DNA of 64,000 nt, from positions 186,001 through 250,000 of the forward strand of contig NZ_AHCB03000005.1 in NCBI RefSeq assembly GCF_000238335.3. The letters are read 5' to 3'. Of this stretch, positions 16,498 through 24,184 are shown in pieces. The notes beneath the pieces were generated by a model, which was given only the letters and a program-made list of their open reading frames with translations, was not told the DNA's origin and did not search any database. This stretch comes from Pseudoalteromonas marina (lineage in GTDB: Bacteria > Pseudomonadota > Gammaproteobacteria > Enterobacterales > Alteromonadaceae). Each line of letters begins with the position of its first letter. Position 1 is the stretch's first letter. A program made the position numbers and the translations under genes.

Positions 16498-18802
16498 TTT
16501 AAAAAACCGAATTACCTCACTCTGTGTAGGGCTGGTGTTATTAACAACGCTGGTGAGTGTTGCTAGTTTTTGGTGGTCAACAAGTCAGTTTCAAGAACAA
16601 AAAGTAGACCAAGACATAAGTGTTGCGCAAAACGTTTATAAGCAATATTTAAGCTCAAAAGAAAGCTTATTGTTAACTGCGGCTAAAGTATTGACTGCCG
16701 ATTTTGGCTTTAAACAAGCGGTTGCTACACGCGATGCCGGCACCATAAGCAGTGTTTTGTATAATCACAGCCAACGGATAGACGCGCAATTAATGTTGCT
16801 TATAGATTTATCGGGTCAGCTAATTTCGTCAAACATAGAGCAAGATGCCTTTGAAGACGACTTGCGCCCTTTACTCGCAGAGCTATTTAACGCACAAGAG
16901 CAATCCACATTTGTAGTATTAAACAATGAGCTTTACCAAGTCATTTTATTACCTGTGAAAGCCCCAAGAACCATAGCTTACAGTTTAGTAGGCTTTAAAA
17001 TAGACGACAGTGTTGCAAGCGAGCTTAAAAACTTAACAGGCATGGACGTAAGTTTTGTAGGCAGTGCCGACAACTTAGTTATTAGCTCGCTAGATGAGCG
17101 CCCAACGCCTTTTGAACCGGTGGGTTATTTTAACTCGGCCACCACCTCACGAATATTTGGCGAGTACCCAGTTTACCGAAACCGAGATATTAATTTAGCC
17201 TCTTTGGCAACACACCCAATTATTATTTTATTAAGTGCCGATTTAACACAAAGCTATAGCGATTTTGAAAAGCTATTTTTTACCCTTATCATTCTGTCTA
17301 TCTTAACGATGTTTGTAGGTGTAATAACAAGTAGCTTATTGGCTAACAACTTAACAACGCCGCTTTCTCAGTTGGTTGTAATTGCTAAGCAGTTTGCACA
17401 AGGTAATTATAATTTTGAGTTTAAAGGTAAAAAACAAAGTACAGAAATAACGACCTTAGTGAATGCGTTCGACAACATGGGTAATGACATCAATAAGCGC
17501 GAACAACAAATTAGTTTTCAGGCGCGTCACGATACTTTAACCGGCTTTTATAATCGCTCTGCAATGTTAGAAGTGCTAGACAACGAATTAAGCGAATCCA
17601 CCCAATATACGCTTGTAGCAATAGACATAAAGGGTTTACGACATATAAACGATAAGCTGGGCCCGCGCATTGGCGATGAATGTATAAAAACCGTGGCATG
17701 CAGAATTAGTGAGTTTTCGGATGAGTTTGGTGGGATTCATGCGCGTATTGGAGGAGATGAGTTTTTAACGGTATTTCCAAGCAGTGCGGTTAGCGAGAAA
17801 AAGTGCGGCATAGAGGGATTAATTGCTAGGCTTCAAGAGTGTTATACCATTCAAAAGCTGAAAATTAATTTACAGTTTAGTACCGGGATATTGCAATACC
17901 CATCGCAAGGCACTGCCAGTGACGACTTAGTAAGGCGAGTGCTTATTGCCGTAGAAAATGCGGCCAATAACCAAAACCATATACATTACTACCAAGATGG
18001 CGAGGACGAGGCCCACTTAGATCGTTTAATTATGCTTGATGAATTAAAGCAAGCTATTAGCGATGACGATGGTCAGTTGTTTATGACCTACCAGCCCAAG
18101 TTGCATATGCAAACTCAAAAAATAGATAAAGTTGAGTCACTTATTCGTTGGCAGCGTAAAGATGGCAGCTGGGTTAACCCCGAGTTATTTATTGATTTAG
18201 CTGAGCGCTCAGGGCTAATTGTTGAACTAACTGCATGGGTAATAAATACCGTTGTTGCGCAAGTTGCCGATTGGAAGTCGAAGGGCATTGAGCTGCAAGC
18301 CGCCATTAATGTATCGGCACAAGATATTGCGTTTCCGGGTTTTCATGCCGCGTTAGTCGCTACGCTTAAAAAGCATAATGTGGATGCAAGGTTAATCACT
18401 ATTGAATTGACTGAGCGTGACATGATAGAAAACGAAGAAAAGGGCATAAAAGCCCTCAAAGATTTAAAGCAAATTGGCGTTAAAATATCGCTTGACGATT
18501 ATGGGGTTGGGCAAACATCGCTGGGGCGTTTAAAAATGTTGCCTATTGATGAGCTTAAGCTCGATAAGTGTTTTATTTTAAAGCTAGATGCGTCGCAAAA
18601 AGATCAATTTATAGTGCAATCGTCAATTACGCTTGGGCATCAGTTAGGTTTTTCGGTGGTGGCTGAAGGAGTAGAAACCGAAGAGTCGTTAGCTTTACTC
18701 AAAACAATGCAATGCGACCATGCGCAAGGTTACTACTTGAGTCGCCCTTTAAAAGCAGAGTTACTAGAACAATGGCTAGAAGAATACTATGTTAAAAATT
18801 AG
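16487..18802 (+). CDS. Membrane sensor with HAMP, GGDEF and EAL domains
   Basis: This is a 771-residue inner-membrane protein. A membrane helix at about 11-30 is followed by a periplasmic dCache-like sensing domain (about 31-257), a second helix (258-280), HAMP (about 280-335), GGDEF (about 345-510; intact GGDEF near 421-425) and EAL (about 530-771). The EAL domain reads VESL instead of EAL, but keeps the catalytic Glu, ELTERD, DDYG, LKLDK and VAEGVET, so phosphodiesterase activity is plausible. It should make or degrade cyclic di-GMP in response to a periplasmic signal. It overlaps both neighbours, tying it to the cupredoxin upstream and DUF3034 downstream. Confidence 0.92.
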   Translation: MTHSLKNRITSLCVGLVLLTTLVSVASFWWSTSQFQEQKVDQDISVAQNVYKQYLSSKESLLLTAAKVLTADFGFKQAVATRDAGTISSVLYNHSQRIDAQLMLLIDLSGQLISSNIEQDAFEDDLRPLLAELFNAQEQSTFVVLNNELYQVILLPVKAPRTIAYSLVGFKIDDSVASELKNLTGMDVSFVGSADNLVISSLDERPTPFEPVGYFNSATTSRIFGEYPVYRNRDINLASLATHPIIILLSADLTQSYSDFEKLFFTLIILSILTMFVGVITSSLLANNLTTPLSQLVVIAKQFAQGNYNFEFKGKKQSTEITTLVNAFDNMGNDINKREQQISFQARHDTLTGFYNRSAMLEVLDNELSESTQYTLVAIDIKGLRHINDKLGPRIGDECIKTVACRISEFSDEFGGIHARIGGDEFLTVFPSSAVSEKKCGIEGLIARLQECYTIQKLKINLQFSTGILQYPSQGTASDDLVRRVLIAVENAANNQNHIHYYQDGEDEAHLDRLIMLDELKQAISDDDGQLFMTYQPKLHMQTQKIDKVESLIRWQRKDGSWVNPELFIDLAERSGLIVELTAWVINTVVAQVADWKSKGIELQAAINVSAQDIAFPGFHAALVATLKKHNVDARLITIELTERDMIENEEKGIKALKDLKQIGVKISLDDYGVGQTSLGRLKMLPIDELKLDKCFILKLDASQKDQFIVQSSITLGHQLGFSVVAEGVETEESLALLKTMQCDHAQGYYLSRPLKAELLEQWLEEYYVKN

Positions 18803-19622
18803 GTTTTTATTTGCTTGTGTTTTATTGCTGATAAGTTTGCCTATTTTTGCAAGCAGCGGGAAATTATTAGCAACACCTGGCGTATCACAAATTGAAGGTA
18901 GTGGCGGCGGCGGCATTGTGCCTTGGGCTCAGCTTGCCGGGTATGCGAGCGAAGATGAATTTTCGGTAAATGGTTTTTGTAGCCGAGCCGATGTAAGCGA
19001 CTACGCATTAAATGTATGTGGTGCGCAATTAAACTTATTTAATCGGGTAGAGCTAAGTTACGCAATTCAGCAGTTTGACGTGCCTGCGCTTAACACAGAA
19101 ATAGAGCAATCGATTACCAGTGCAAAAATACGTTTATATGGTGATATTGTTTACAGCCAATGGCCGCAATTAAGTTTAGGTATACAGCATAAATCGCTAG
19201 ATGACGGCACCGTAGCCAAACTTGTTGGCGCAGAGGATACCAGCGGTACAGATTATTACTTGGCTGCCAGTAAGCTTCACTTAGGTGCATTTGCAGGTTA
19301 TAACTGGTTTTGGAATGTAACAACACGCTATAGTGCAGCCAATGAATTGGGACTACTCGGTTATGGTGGTCAAAATGCTGACAGCGCGTTTTTATTTGAA
19401 GGTAGCACCGCTGTATTTTTAAGTCGTGAATTGGCAATCGGTATTGAGTATCGTCAAAAAGCAAATAATTTAAACCTGGGCGAGCAGGATTGGAAAGACG
19501 TTTTTGTTGCCTGGATGCCTAATAAAAATGTGAGTGTAACTGCCGCATATTTAGATTTAGGGCGTATTGCAGGGGCAGACGATCAAACCGGTTGGTACTT
19601 ATCGGTAACAGGGTATTGGTAA
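18789..19622 (+). CDS. DUF3034 family outer-membrane-like protein
   Basis: This 277-residue exported protein has a signal peptide (about 1-21), the DUF3034 signature EGSGGGGIVPWAQLAGY, and then alternating strands ending in LSVTGYW, which suggests an outer-membrane beta-barrel. The family has no assigned function. The gene overlaps the GGDEF-EAL gene by 14 bases and ends in TAATG, shared with the next gene. Two cysteines (near residues 64 and 77) could form a disulfide. Confidence 0.82.
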   Translation: MLKIRFLFACVLLLISLPIFASSGKLLATPGVSQIEGSGGGGIVPWAQLAGYASEDEFSVNGFCSRADVSDYALNVCGAQLNLFNRVELSYAIQQFDVPALNTEIEQSITSAKIRLYGDIVYSQWPQLSLGIQHKSLDDGTVAKLVGAEDTSGTDYYLAASKLHLGAFAGYNWFWNVTTRYSAANELGLLGYGGQNADSAFLFEGSTAVFLSRELAIGIEYRQKANNLNLGEQDWKDVFVAWMPNKNVSVTAAYLDLGRIAGADDQTGWYLSVTGYW

Positions 19623-20047
19623 TGAAGTTAATTGCAGTTGGTTTTTTATGTGTTGGTATTTTAATGGGCTGTGCGAATAAAGCACCGCCTACTTTATATT
19701 ACCAAATTGGCGGCAACGCCGGCATAGAAAAACTAATTGATAGCTTTATTAATCAAATTGGCAATGACGAGCAGGTATTTCACTATTTTGAGCACACAAA
19801 CATAGCGCATTTTCGTCAAGGTTTTATTTTGCATATGTGCATGCTTACCGATGGTCCGTGTAAATACAGCTACGCAGGTGATTCAATGGTAGACATACAC
19901 ACCGGCATGAATATAACAGAAAAAGATTTTAATCATGTTGTTGATTTGTTAGTAAATGCCATGAATGAGCAAAATATACCTCATCCTATTCAAAATAAAA
20001 TTTTGTCAAAAATGGCGCCATTAAGAGGCGACATTATTAACATATAG
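19622..20047 (+). CDS. Truncated haemoglobin-like lipoprotein
   Basis: The protein has 141 residues. The N-terminus is a lipoprotein signal (VGFLCVGILMGC, Cys16), followed by a group I truncated-globin domain: LYYQIGGNAGIEKLIDSFINQI, LTDGPCKYSYAGDSM, and VDIHTGMNIT with the likely proximal histidine. The globin would therefore be tethered to a membrane on the periplasmic side, unusual for this mostly cytosolic family. Its ATG overlaps the DUF3034 stop (TAATG); the longer in-frame TTG at 19592 would place eleven residues before the lipoprotein signal and is unlikely. It is the last gene of the four-gene unit and could bind O2 or NO for sensing or detoxification (inference). Confidence 0.85.
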   Translation: MKLIAVGFLCVGILMGCANKAPPTLYYQIGGNAGIEKLIDSFINQIGNDEQVFHYFEHTNIAHFRQGFILHMCMLTDGPCKYSYAGDSMVDIHTGMNITEKDFNHVVDLLVNAMNEQNIPHPIQNKILSKMAPLRGDIINI

Positions 20048-20134
20048 TGGATAAACATTATTTTCTGTTTACCTACAATACAAGCCATTAGTTATGTACA
20101 ATGAACAATATTGTTACTTTATTGTATATTTTTC

Positions 20135-21202
20135 ATGTTTGTATATTTCGACGTCCAGCATATTTATTATTTACCTCAATATATACCTGTAATTGAAAAA
20201 TTATCACATAGAGGCCATCAGTGCGCATTAGTATTTTATAGATCTCAAGAAAAACAATTTATAGATATTTGCGAGACCTTCGCCGTTGAACATTCAATAA
20301 AAGCAATTTGGTTGGAAGATAAATCAAATACATTAGATTTTTATCGGGGTGTTGAATGTGATTGGGTTGTGTTTGGCAATGCGTTTTTAGACGTTGATAA
20401 GCTCAATAATAAAAGTGTATTAATGCAGCATGGCATAGGTCCAAAAAGCTGCTATTACGATGTATCAAACACAACGACTACCGTTCGCTTTGTTGAAGGT
20501 GAGCATCGTTTAAAACGATTAAAAAACTTATATCCAAACGGTAATTTTGTTGATAGCGGCTATGCGAAATTAGATCCAATTATTAACAACTCAGTCGAAA
20601 AAGTTGACTTGGCTAGCTTGGGTTTAGATAAGAATAAGCCAACACTTTTATATGCCCCCACTTTTTATCCTAGCTCTATTGAGTGTATGAGCGATGATTT
20701 TCCAGCGTGTTTTCCTGATTATAATATTATTATAAAACCGCATTTTTTTAGTTTGTCTAAACCTCGTTATAAAAAACAAAAAAATAAAATTATGCGTTGG
20801 CAAAAATATAATAATGTTTATTTAACAAGCGAAAGTGAATTTAACTTAACGCCTTTTTTAGCCATTGCGGACATAATGTTATCAGACGCGTCGTCTGCTA
20901 TATTTGAGTTTGCAGCTCTGGATAAGCCTGTTGTATGGTGTGACTTTTACAAGTTACGATGGAATTATAGAGGTATATTTTCTTATCGTTTTAAGGCACG
21001 GCTTGATGAGGACATAAATTATTTTCACAAAATTTGTCAAAGGGCTGAACAGTTCAGGGATGTTGTATCTGCAGTTCAGTTGTGTGGCTCGGAGTCTGAA
21101 GAATTTAGATTTAACCGTAAAAAAATTATTGAGCAGCTTGCAGGAAAAATAGATGGAAATTGCGCTGACCGTATAGTTAATTACTTAGAGAGTTATGAAT
21201 GA
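20135..21202 (+). CDS. CDP-glycerol glycerophosphotransferase family protein
   Basis: A protein of about 355 residues in the TagB/TagF superfamily. Landmarks are YLPQYIPVIEKL, VLMQHGIGPKSCYY, PTLLYAPTFYPSS, IIIKPHF and the active-site-like stretch IADIMLSDASSAIFEFAALDKPVVW. The first ATG in frame is 20135; an earlier TTG at 20111 is possible and neither has a strong ribosome-binding site. Its last bases overlap the next gene (ATGA), a glycerol-3-phosphate cytidylyltransferase. The pair therefore forms a self-contained module: one gene makes CDP-glycerol and the other transfers glycerol phosphate. The acceptor, probably a surface polysaccharide, is unknown. Confidence 0.87.
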   Translation: MFVYFDVQHIYYLPQYIPVIEKLSHRGHQCALVFYRSQEKQFIDICETFAVEHSIKAIWLEDKSNTLDFYRGVECDWVVFGNAFLDVDKLNNKSVLMQHGIGPKSCYYDVSNTTTTVRFVEGEHRLKRLKNLYPNGNFVDSGYAKLDPIINNSVEKVDLASLGLDKNKPTLLYAPTFYPSSIECMSDDFPACFPDYNIIIKPHFFSLSKPRYKKQKNKIMRWQKYNNVYLTSESEFNLTPFLAIADIMLSDASSAIFEFAALDKPVVWCDFYKLRWNYRGIFSYRFKARLDEDINYFHKICQRAEQFRDVVSAVQLCGSESEEFRFNRKKIIEQLAGKIDGNCADRIVNYLESYE

Positions 21203-21594
21203 AACGAGTTATTACATTTGGTACCTTTGATATTGTGCATGTCGGTCATATTAACATTCTAGAACGCGCTAAATCTTTGGGTGATTATTTAATTGTTGGC
21301 ATATCATCAGATGCACTCAACATGCAAAAAAAGGGTAGAGCTCCTGTCTACAGTGAAAGCGATAGGGTTAAAATAATTAGTTCTCTACGCTGTGTTGATG
21401 AAATTTTTATAGAGCACTCTTTAGAACTCAAAGGGGACTATATAAAAGAACATGATGCAGATTTATTAGTAATGGGGGACGATTGGGCTGGTAAATTCGA
21501 TAACTTTAAAACGTTATGTGACGTACAATACTTAACCAGAACACCTTCCATTTCAACCACTGAAATAATTGAAGTAGTTCGTAATCCTTCATAA
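21199..21594 (+). CDS. tagD: Glycerol-3-phosphate cytidylyltransferase (TagD-like)
   Basis: This 131-residue nucleotidyltransferase has GTFDIVHVGHINIL (the HxGH catalytic motif), then RVKIISSLRCVDEIF and the C-terminal TPSISTTEII motif. It should make CDP-glycerol from CTP and glycerol-3-phosphate in the cytosol. The 4-base overlap with the glycerophosphotransferase gene supports a coupled pathway. In Gram-positive bacteria this chemistry feeds teichoic acid; in Gram-negatives it is known to supply glycerol-phosphate decoration of capsules or O-antigens. An FAD synthetase or heptose-type cytidylyltransferase is less likely given the size and context. Confidence 0.88.
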   Translation: MKRVITFGTFDIVHVGHINILERAKSLGDYLIVGISSDALNMQKKGRAPVYSESDRVKIISSLRCVDEIFIEHSLELKGDYIKEHDADLLVMGDDWAGKFDNFKTLCDVQYLTRTPSISTTEIIEVVRNPS

Positions 21595-21673
21595 AAACTT
21601 AGAAGAGCGATAATTCAGTAATATTTTAATTAATGTTAAAACCCCATAAGCCTCATTATTAAAAGGGTATCAA

Positions 21674-22504
21674 ATCAAAAATCTAATAACCTGCCAACAA
21701 TTACAAAAAAGGCTCAACGACCCTGCTCTAGTTTTGTTTGATGCGGGTATGCTTCGCCCTGGTGTTTTAGGATCTTATAAGCCTGAAGCTATGCTGCCAA
21801 ACGCAAAGCGGTTTGATATAAAAAATGATCTGGCAGATAAATTAAACCCGCTACCAAGTACAATGTGTAATGCACAGCAGTTTACACAGGTTATGCAGCA
21901 GGCGGGCGTAAACCACGATTCGTTTATTGTTGTTTATGAAGATGAAGGCTTATTTAGTGCTGCAAGGGCCTGGTGGATGCTAAAAGCTATGGGCCACCAC
22001 AATGTAAAAGTATTAAGTGGCGGCTTTAAAAAGTGGTTAGCGTGTGGCTATGCAGTGCAGCAAGGTTATAGTGAGGCTTTAATGTGTGGTAATTTTGAAG
22101 CAAGTTATAACCCAAGCTATTTTATTGGCAGCCAGCAGGTATTAGCCGCAATAGATAATACCAATACGGTATTATTAGATGCGCGTGCCTATAAGCGCTT
22201 TACTGGCGAAGAGAGTGAACCTCGAAAAGGCATGCGAGGTGGGCATATACCACAAAGCCGTTCATTGCCTTTTTTAGATTTATTAACTGATGGTGAGGCT
22301 AAAGCTTTTGAAGAAATAAAGATAAAATTTGAGAACGCTGTAGGCAATGCACAGTATCTTCAATTTAGTTGTGGATCTGGTATTACAGCGTGTATTTTAG
22401 CTTTATTTGCTGATGAATGTGGTTATAAAAACTTAAGTGTTTATGACGGTTCTTGGAGTGAGTGGGGCGCAAGTAACTCGTTGCCTATCACCAAAGATGT
22501 ATAA
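21674..22504 (+). CDS. Two-domain rhodanese, 3-mercaptopyruvate sulfurtransferase-like, apparent AUC start
   Basis: This protein of about 276 residues has two rhodanese domains. The second carries the active-site loop FSCGSGITAC, whose C-G-S-G-[VI]-T matches SseA-type mercaptopyruvate sulfurtransferases; the first, inactive domain contains VVYEDEGLFSAARAWW. The reading frame has no ATG, GTG or TTG between the in-frame stop at 21647 and a TTG at 21734, yet the fold needs residues encoded before 21734 (QQLQKRLNDPALVLFDAG). An AAAGGG at 21662-21667 lies exactly 6 bases before an ATC at 21674, so initiation at AUC is the best reading. A mutated ATG or a sequencing error is the alternative. Confidence 0.85.
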   Translation: MKNLITCQQLQKRLNDPALVLFDAGMLRPGVLGSYKPEAMLPNAKRFDIKNDLADKLNPLPSTMCNAQQFTQVMQQAGVNHDSFIVVYEDEGLFSAARAWWMLKAMGHHNVKVLSGGFKKWLACGYAVQQGYSEALMCGNFEASYNPSYFIGSQQVLAAIDNTNTVLLDARAYKRFTGEESEPRKGMRGGHIPQSRSLPFLDLLTDGEAKAFEEIKIKFENAVGNAQYLQFSCGSGITACILALFADECGYKNLSVYDGSWSEWGASNSLPITKDV

Positions 22505-22531
22505 GTGAAAATACCATAACAAGCAATTTTT

Positions 22532-23324
22532 GTAGGCGCCTTGCTTGCTGGCACGTTTAATTTATACATAGTCACATTAACAACCTTTGCGTGAGCAAGC
22601 TTCACGCCTACGTGTGGGTAACTTTAAATGTTAATTACCACCGAGCGCACCGAGGCGCTGCGCGCTACACTGAGTAGAGCGTAACGGTTGATTGGTTTTA
22701 AAATTACTTCTCCTGCACTGCTCCTTGTCTTCTCTGTGGTGAATAAGTCACTTTTTGTTGTATTACTTAATAGCATTTAATTACCACCGAGCGCACCGAG
22801 GCGCTGCGCGCTACACTGAGTAGAGCGTAACGGTTGATTGGTTTTAAAATTACTTCTCCTGCACTACTCCTTGTTTTCTCTGTGGTGAATAAGTCACTTT
22901 TTGTTGTATTACTTAATAGCATTTAATTACCACCGAGCGCACCGAGGCGCTGCGCGCTACACTGAGTAGAGCGTAACGGTTGATTGGTTTTAAAATTACT
23001 TCTCCTGCACTACTCCTTGTTTTCTCTGTGGTGAATAAGTCACTTTTTGTTGTATTACTTAATAGCATTTAATTACCACCGAGCGCACCGAGGCGCTGCG
23101 CGCTACACTGAGTAGAGCGTAACGGTTGATTGGTTTTAAAATTACTTCTCCTGCACTACTCCTTGTTTTCTCTGTGGTGAATAAGTCACTTTTTGTTGTA
23201 TTACTTAATAGCATTTAATTACCACCGAGCGCACCGAGGCGCTGCGCGCTACACTGAGTAGAGCGTAACGTTTGATTGGTTTTAAAATTACTTCTCCTGC
23301 ACTGCTCCTTGTCTTCTCTGTGGT
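22532..23324 (-). repeat. Composite repeat cluster 3: element B plus a five-unit, 146-bp-period tandem array of element A
   Basis: The 22505-23355 gap holds no gene. Element B is at 22532-22611, inverted relative to clusters 1 and 2, followed through the linker by five element A copies at 22637-22740, 22783-22886, 22929-23032, 23075-23178 and 23221-23324. Their starts are exactly 146 bases apart: each 104-base element is separated by an identical-looking 42-base spacer. Units differ only at a few positions (for example GCTCCTTGTC versus ACTCCTTGTT), so the array expanded recently. Each A begins ACCACCGAG and ends CTCTGTGGT, near-inverted ends able to pair. Confidence 0.93.
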
Positions 23325-23355
23325 GATAATAATGTTTTATTCACTTTGAAACTTT

Positions 23356-23715
23356 TTACAGCTTGTATCCATAAGGGCAGTTTTTACAGCCATTTTTACA
23401 GCAGGTTCCTCGCTTTAAAAAAAACCACTTACTAAATACCATGTTGCCATTTTGCATGGTGTAGTCGAGTTCTTCAATTAAGTTATCGTTTCCTTTAAAT
23501 GCTTTTGCAAACGCAATTTGATCTTTAATTGGTTGGGTATATAGCTCTTCAAGGTAGTGATTAATTTTATTGAGTGTACAGGTTTGGCACAAACAGCTTG
23601 TTGCAGCTGCGTCTAGGGGTAAAATAGCAGGTAACTGGTTACACCAACATGCGGTTATATTATTTACATTACAGTTAAGTACTGTATTACATTGGCTGCA
23701 GTTTGTTTGAGTCAT
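23356..23715 (-). CDS. Cysteine-rich CWC protein fused to a DUF5522-like tail
   Basis: This small protein of about 119 residues has 14 cysteines. The N-terminal part (NCSQCNTVLNC...ACWCNQLP...CLCQTC) matches the cysteine-rich CWC family, a probable zinc-binding module. The C-terminal part (MVFSKWFFLKRGTCCKNGCKNCPYGY) matches DUF5522, which often exists as a separate short protein. An ATG at 23715 is preferred; a TTG at 23730 would add five residues. No signal peptide is seen, so it is probably cytosolic. Function unknown. The repeat array begins 31 bases beyond its stop codon. Confidence 0.8.
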   Translation of the reverse strand: MTQTNCSQCNTVLNCNVNNITACWCNQLPAILPLDAAATSCLCQTCTLNKINHYLEELYTQPIKDQIAFAKAFKGNDNLIEELDYTMQNGNMVFSKWFFLKRGTCCKNGCKNCPYGYKL

Positions 23716-23758
23716 TTTAGTTCTTATCAACAGAAGAGCGCCAAGAATAACAAATATT

Positions 23759-24085
23759 ATGAATATACAAAAAGCCTTAGCAGAATTTATTACGTTTTCC
23801 GCACAAAGAGACGATGCAATATCGGTTATTGTGTCAACGCCTGCATATAGTCAAGCGCCCTTATACACATTAAAAACTGACGTATTAGTTGGTGTAATTA
23901 AACGCTGTTTGAGTGGTGAAATAGATTTAGATGACTTAGAGCTTTGGGCTAACGTTATTGAGTCACGAGAAGACGTTGATTGCGCTGAACACGAGGGCGT
24001 TATTTATGCGCTTAGTAATAGCGAGCAAATGGGCGAGCTTGATCACCAAAAGCTTGAAAAAATACTGGCATTGTTAAAGGATTAA
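23759..24085 (+). CDS. Conserved-looking hypothetical protein, 108 residues
   Basis: This acidic, soluble-looking protein has no signal peptide or membrane segment. It contains KRCLSGEIDLDDLELWANVIESREDVD, a helix-rich stretch, and ends in a charged helix (DHQKLEKILALLKD). I do not recognise a family; an immunity-like or regulatory protein is possible but unsupported. It is divergent from the CWC protein (43 bases apart) and followed by a strong bidirectional terminator, which supports its being a real gene. Codon use is like its neighbours. Confidence 0.7.
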   Translation: MNIQKALAEFITFSAQRDDAISVIVSTPAYSQAPLYTLKTDVLVGVIKRCLSGEIDLDDLELWANVIESREDVDCAEHEGVIYALSNSEQMGELDHQKLEKILALLKD

Positions 24086-24100
24086 AGTTTAGGTTAACTT

Positions 24101-24130
24101 AAAACCGCATTTAAATTAAATGCGGTTTTA
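24101..24130. terminator. Bidirectional hairpin terminator between the hypothetical gene and fbp
   Basis: AAAACCGCATTT pairs with AAATGCGGTTTT, with T-runs on both strands. It lies in a convergent gap and is followed 9 bases later by heptamer array H5. Confidence 0.92.
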
Positions 24131-24139
24131 GTATTTTTT

Positions 24140-24180
24140 GACAACTGACAACTGACAACTGACAACTGACAACTGACAAC
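24140..24180. repeat. Heptamer tandem array H5 (GACAACT x5.9)
   Basis: Nearly six perfect copies of GACAACT, a rotation of the CTGACAA unit of arrays H3 and H6. It ends 4 bases before the stop codon of fbp (24185-24187). Confidence 0.96.
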
Positions 24181-24184
24181 GTGG

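Noticed and set aside
22637..23324. Possible CRISPR array
   Set aside because: The repeated part is 104 bases with identical 42-base spacers, so there are no unique spacers, and no cas genes are present. The 7-base arrays are likewise simple tandem repeats.
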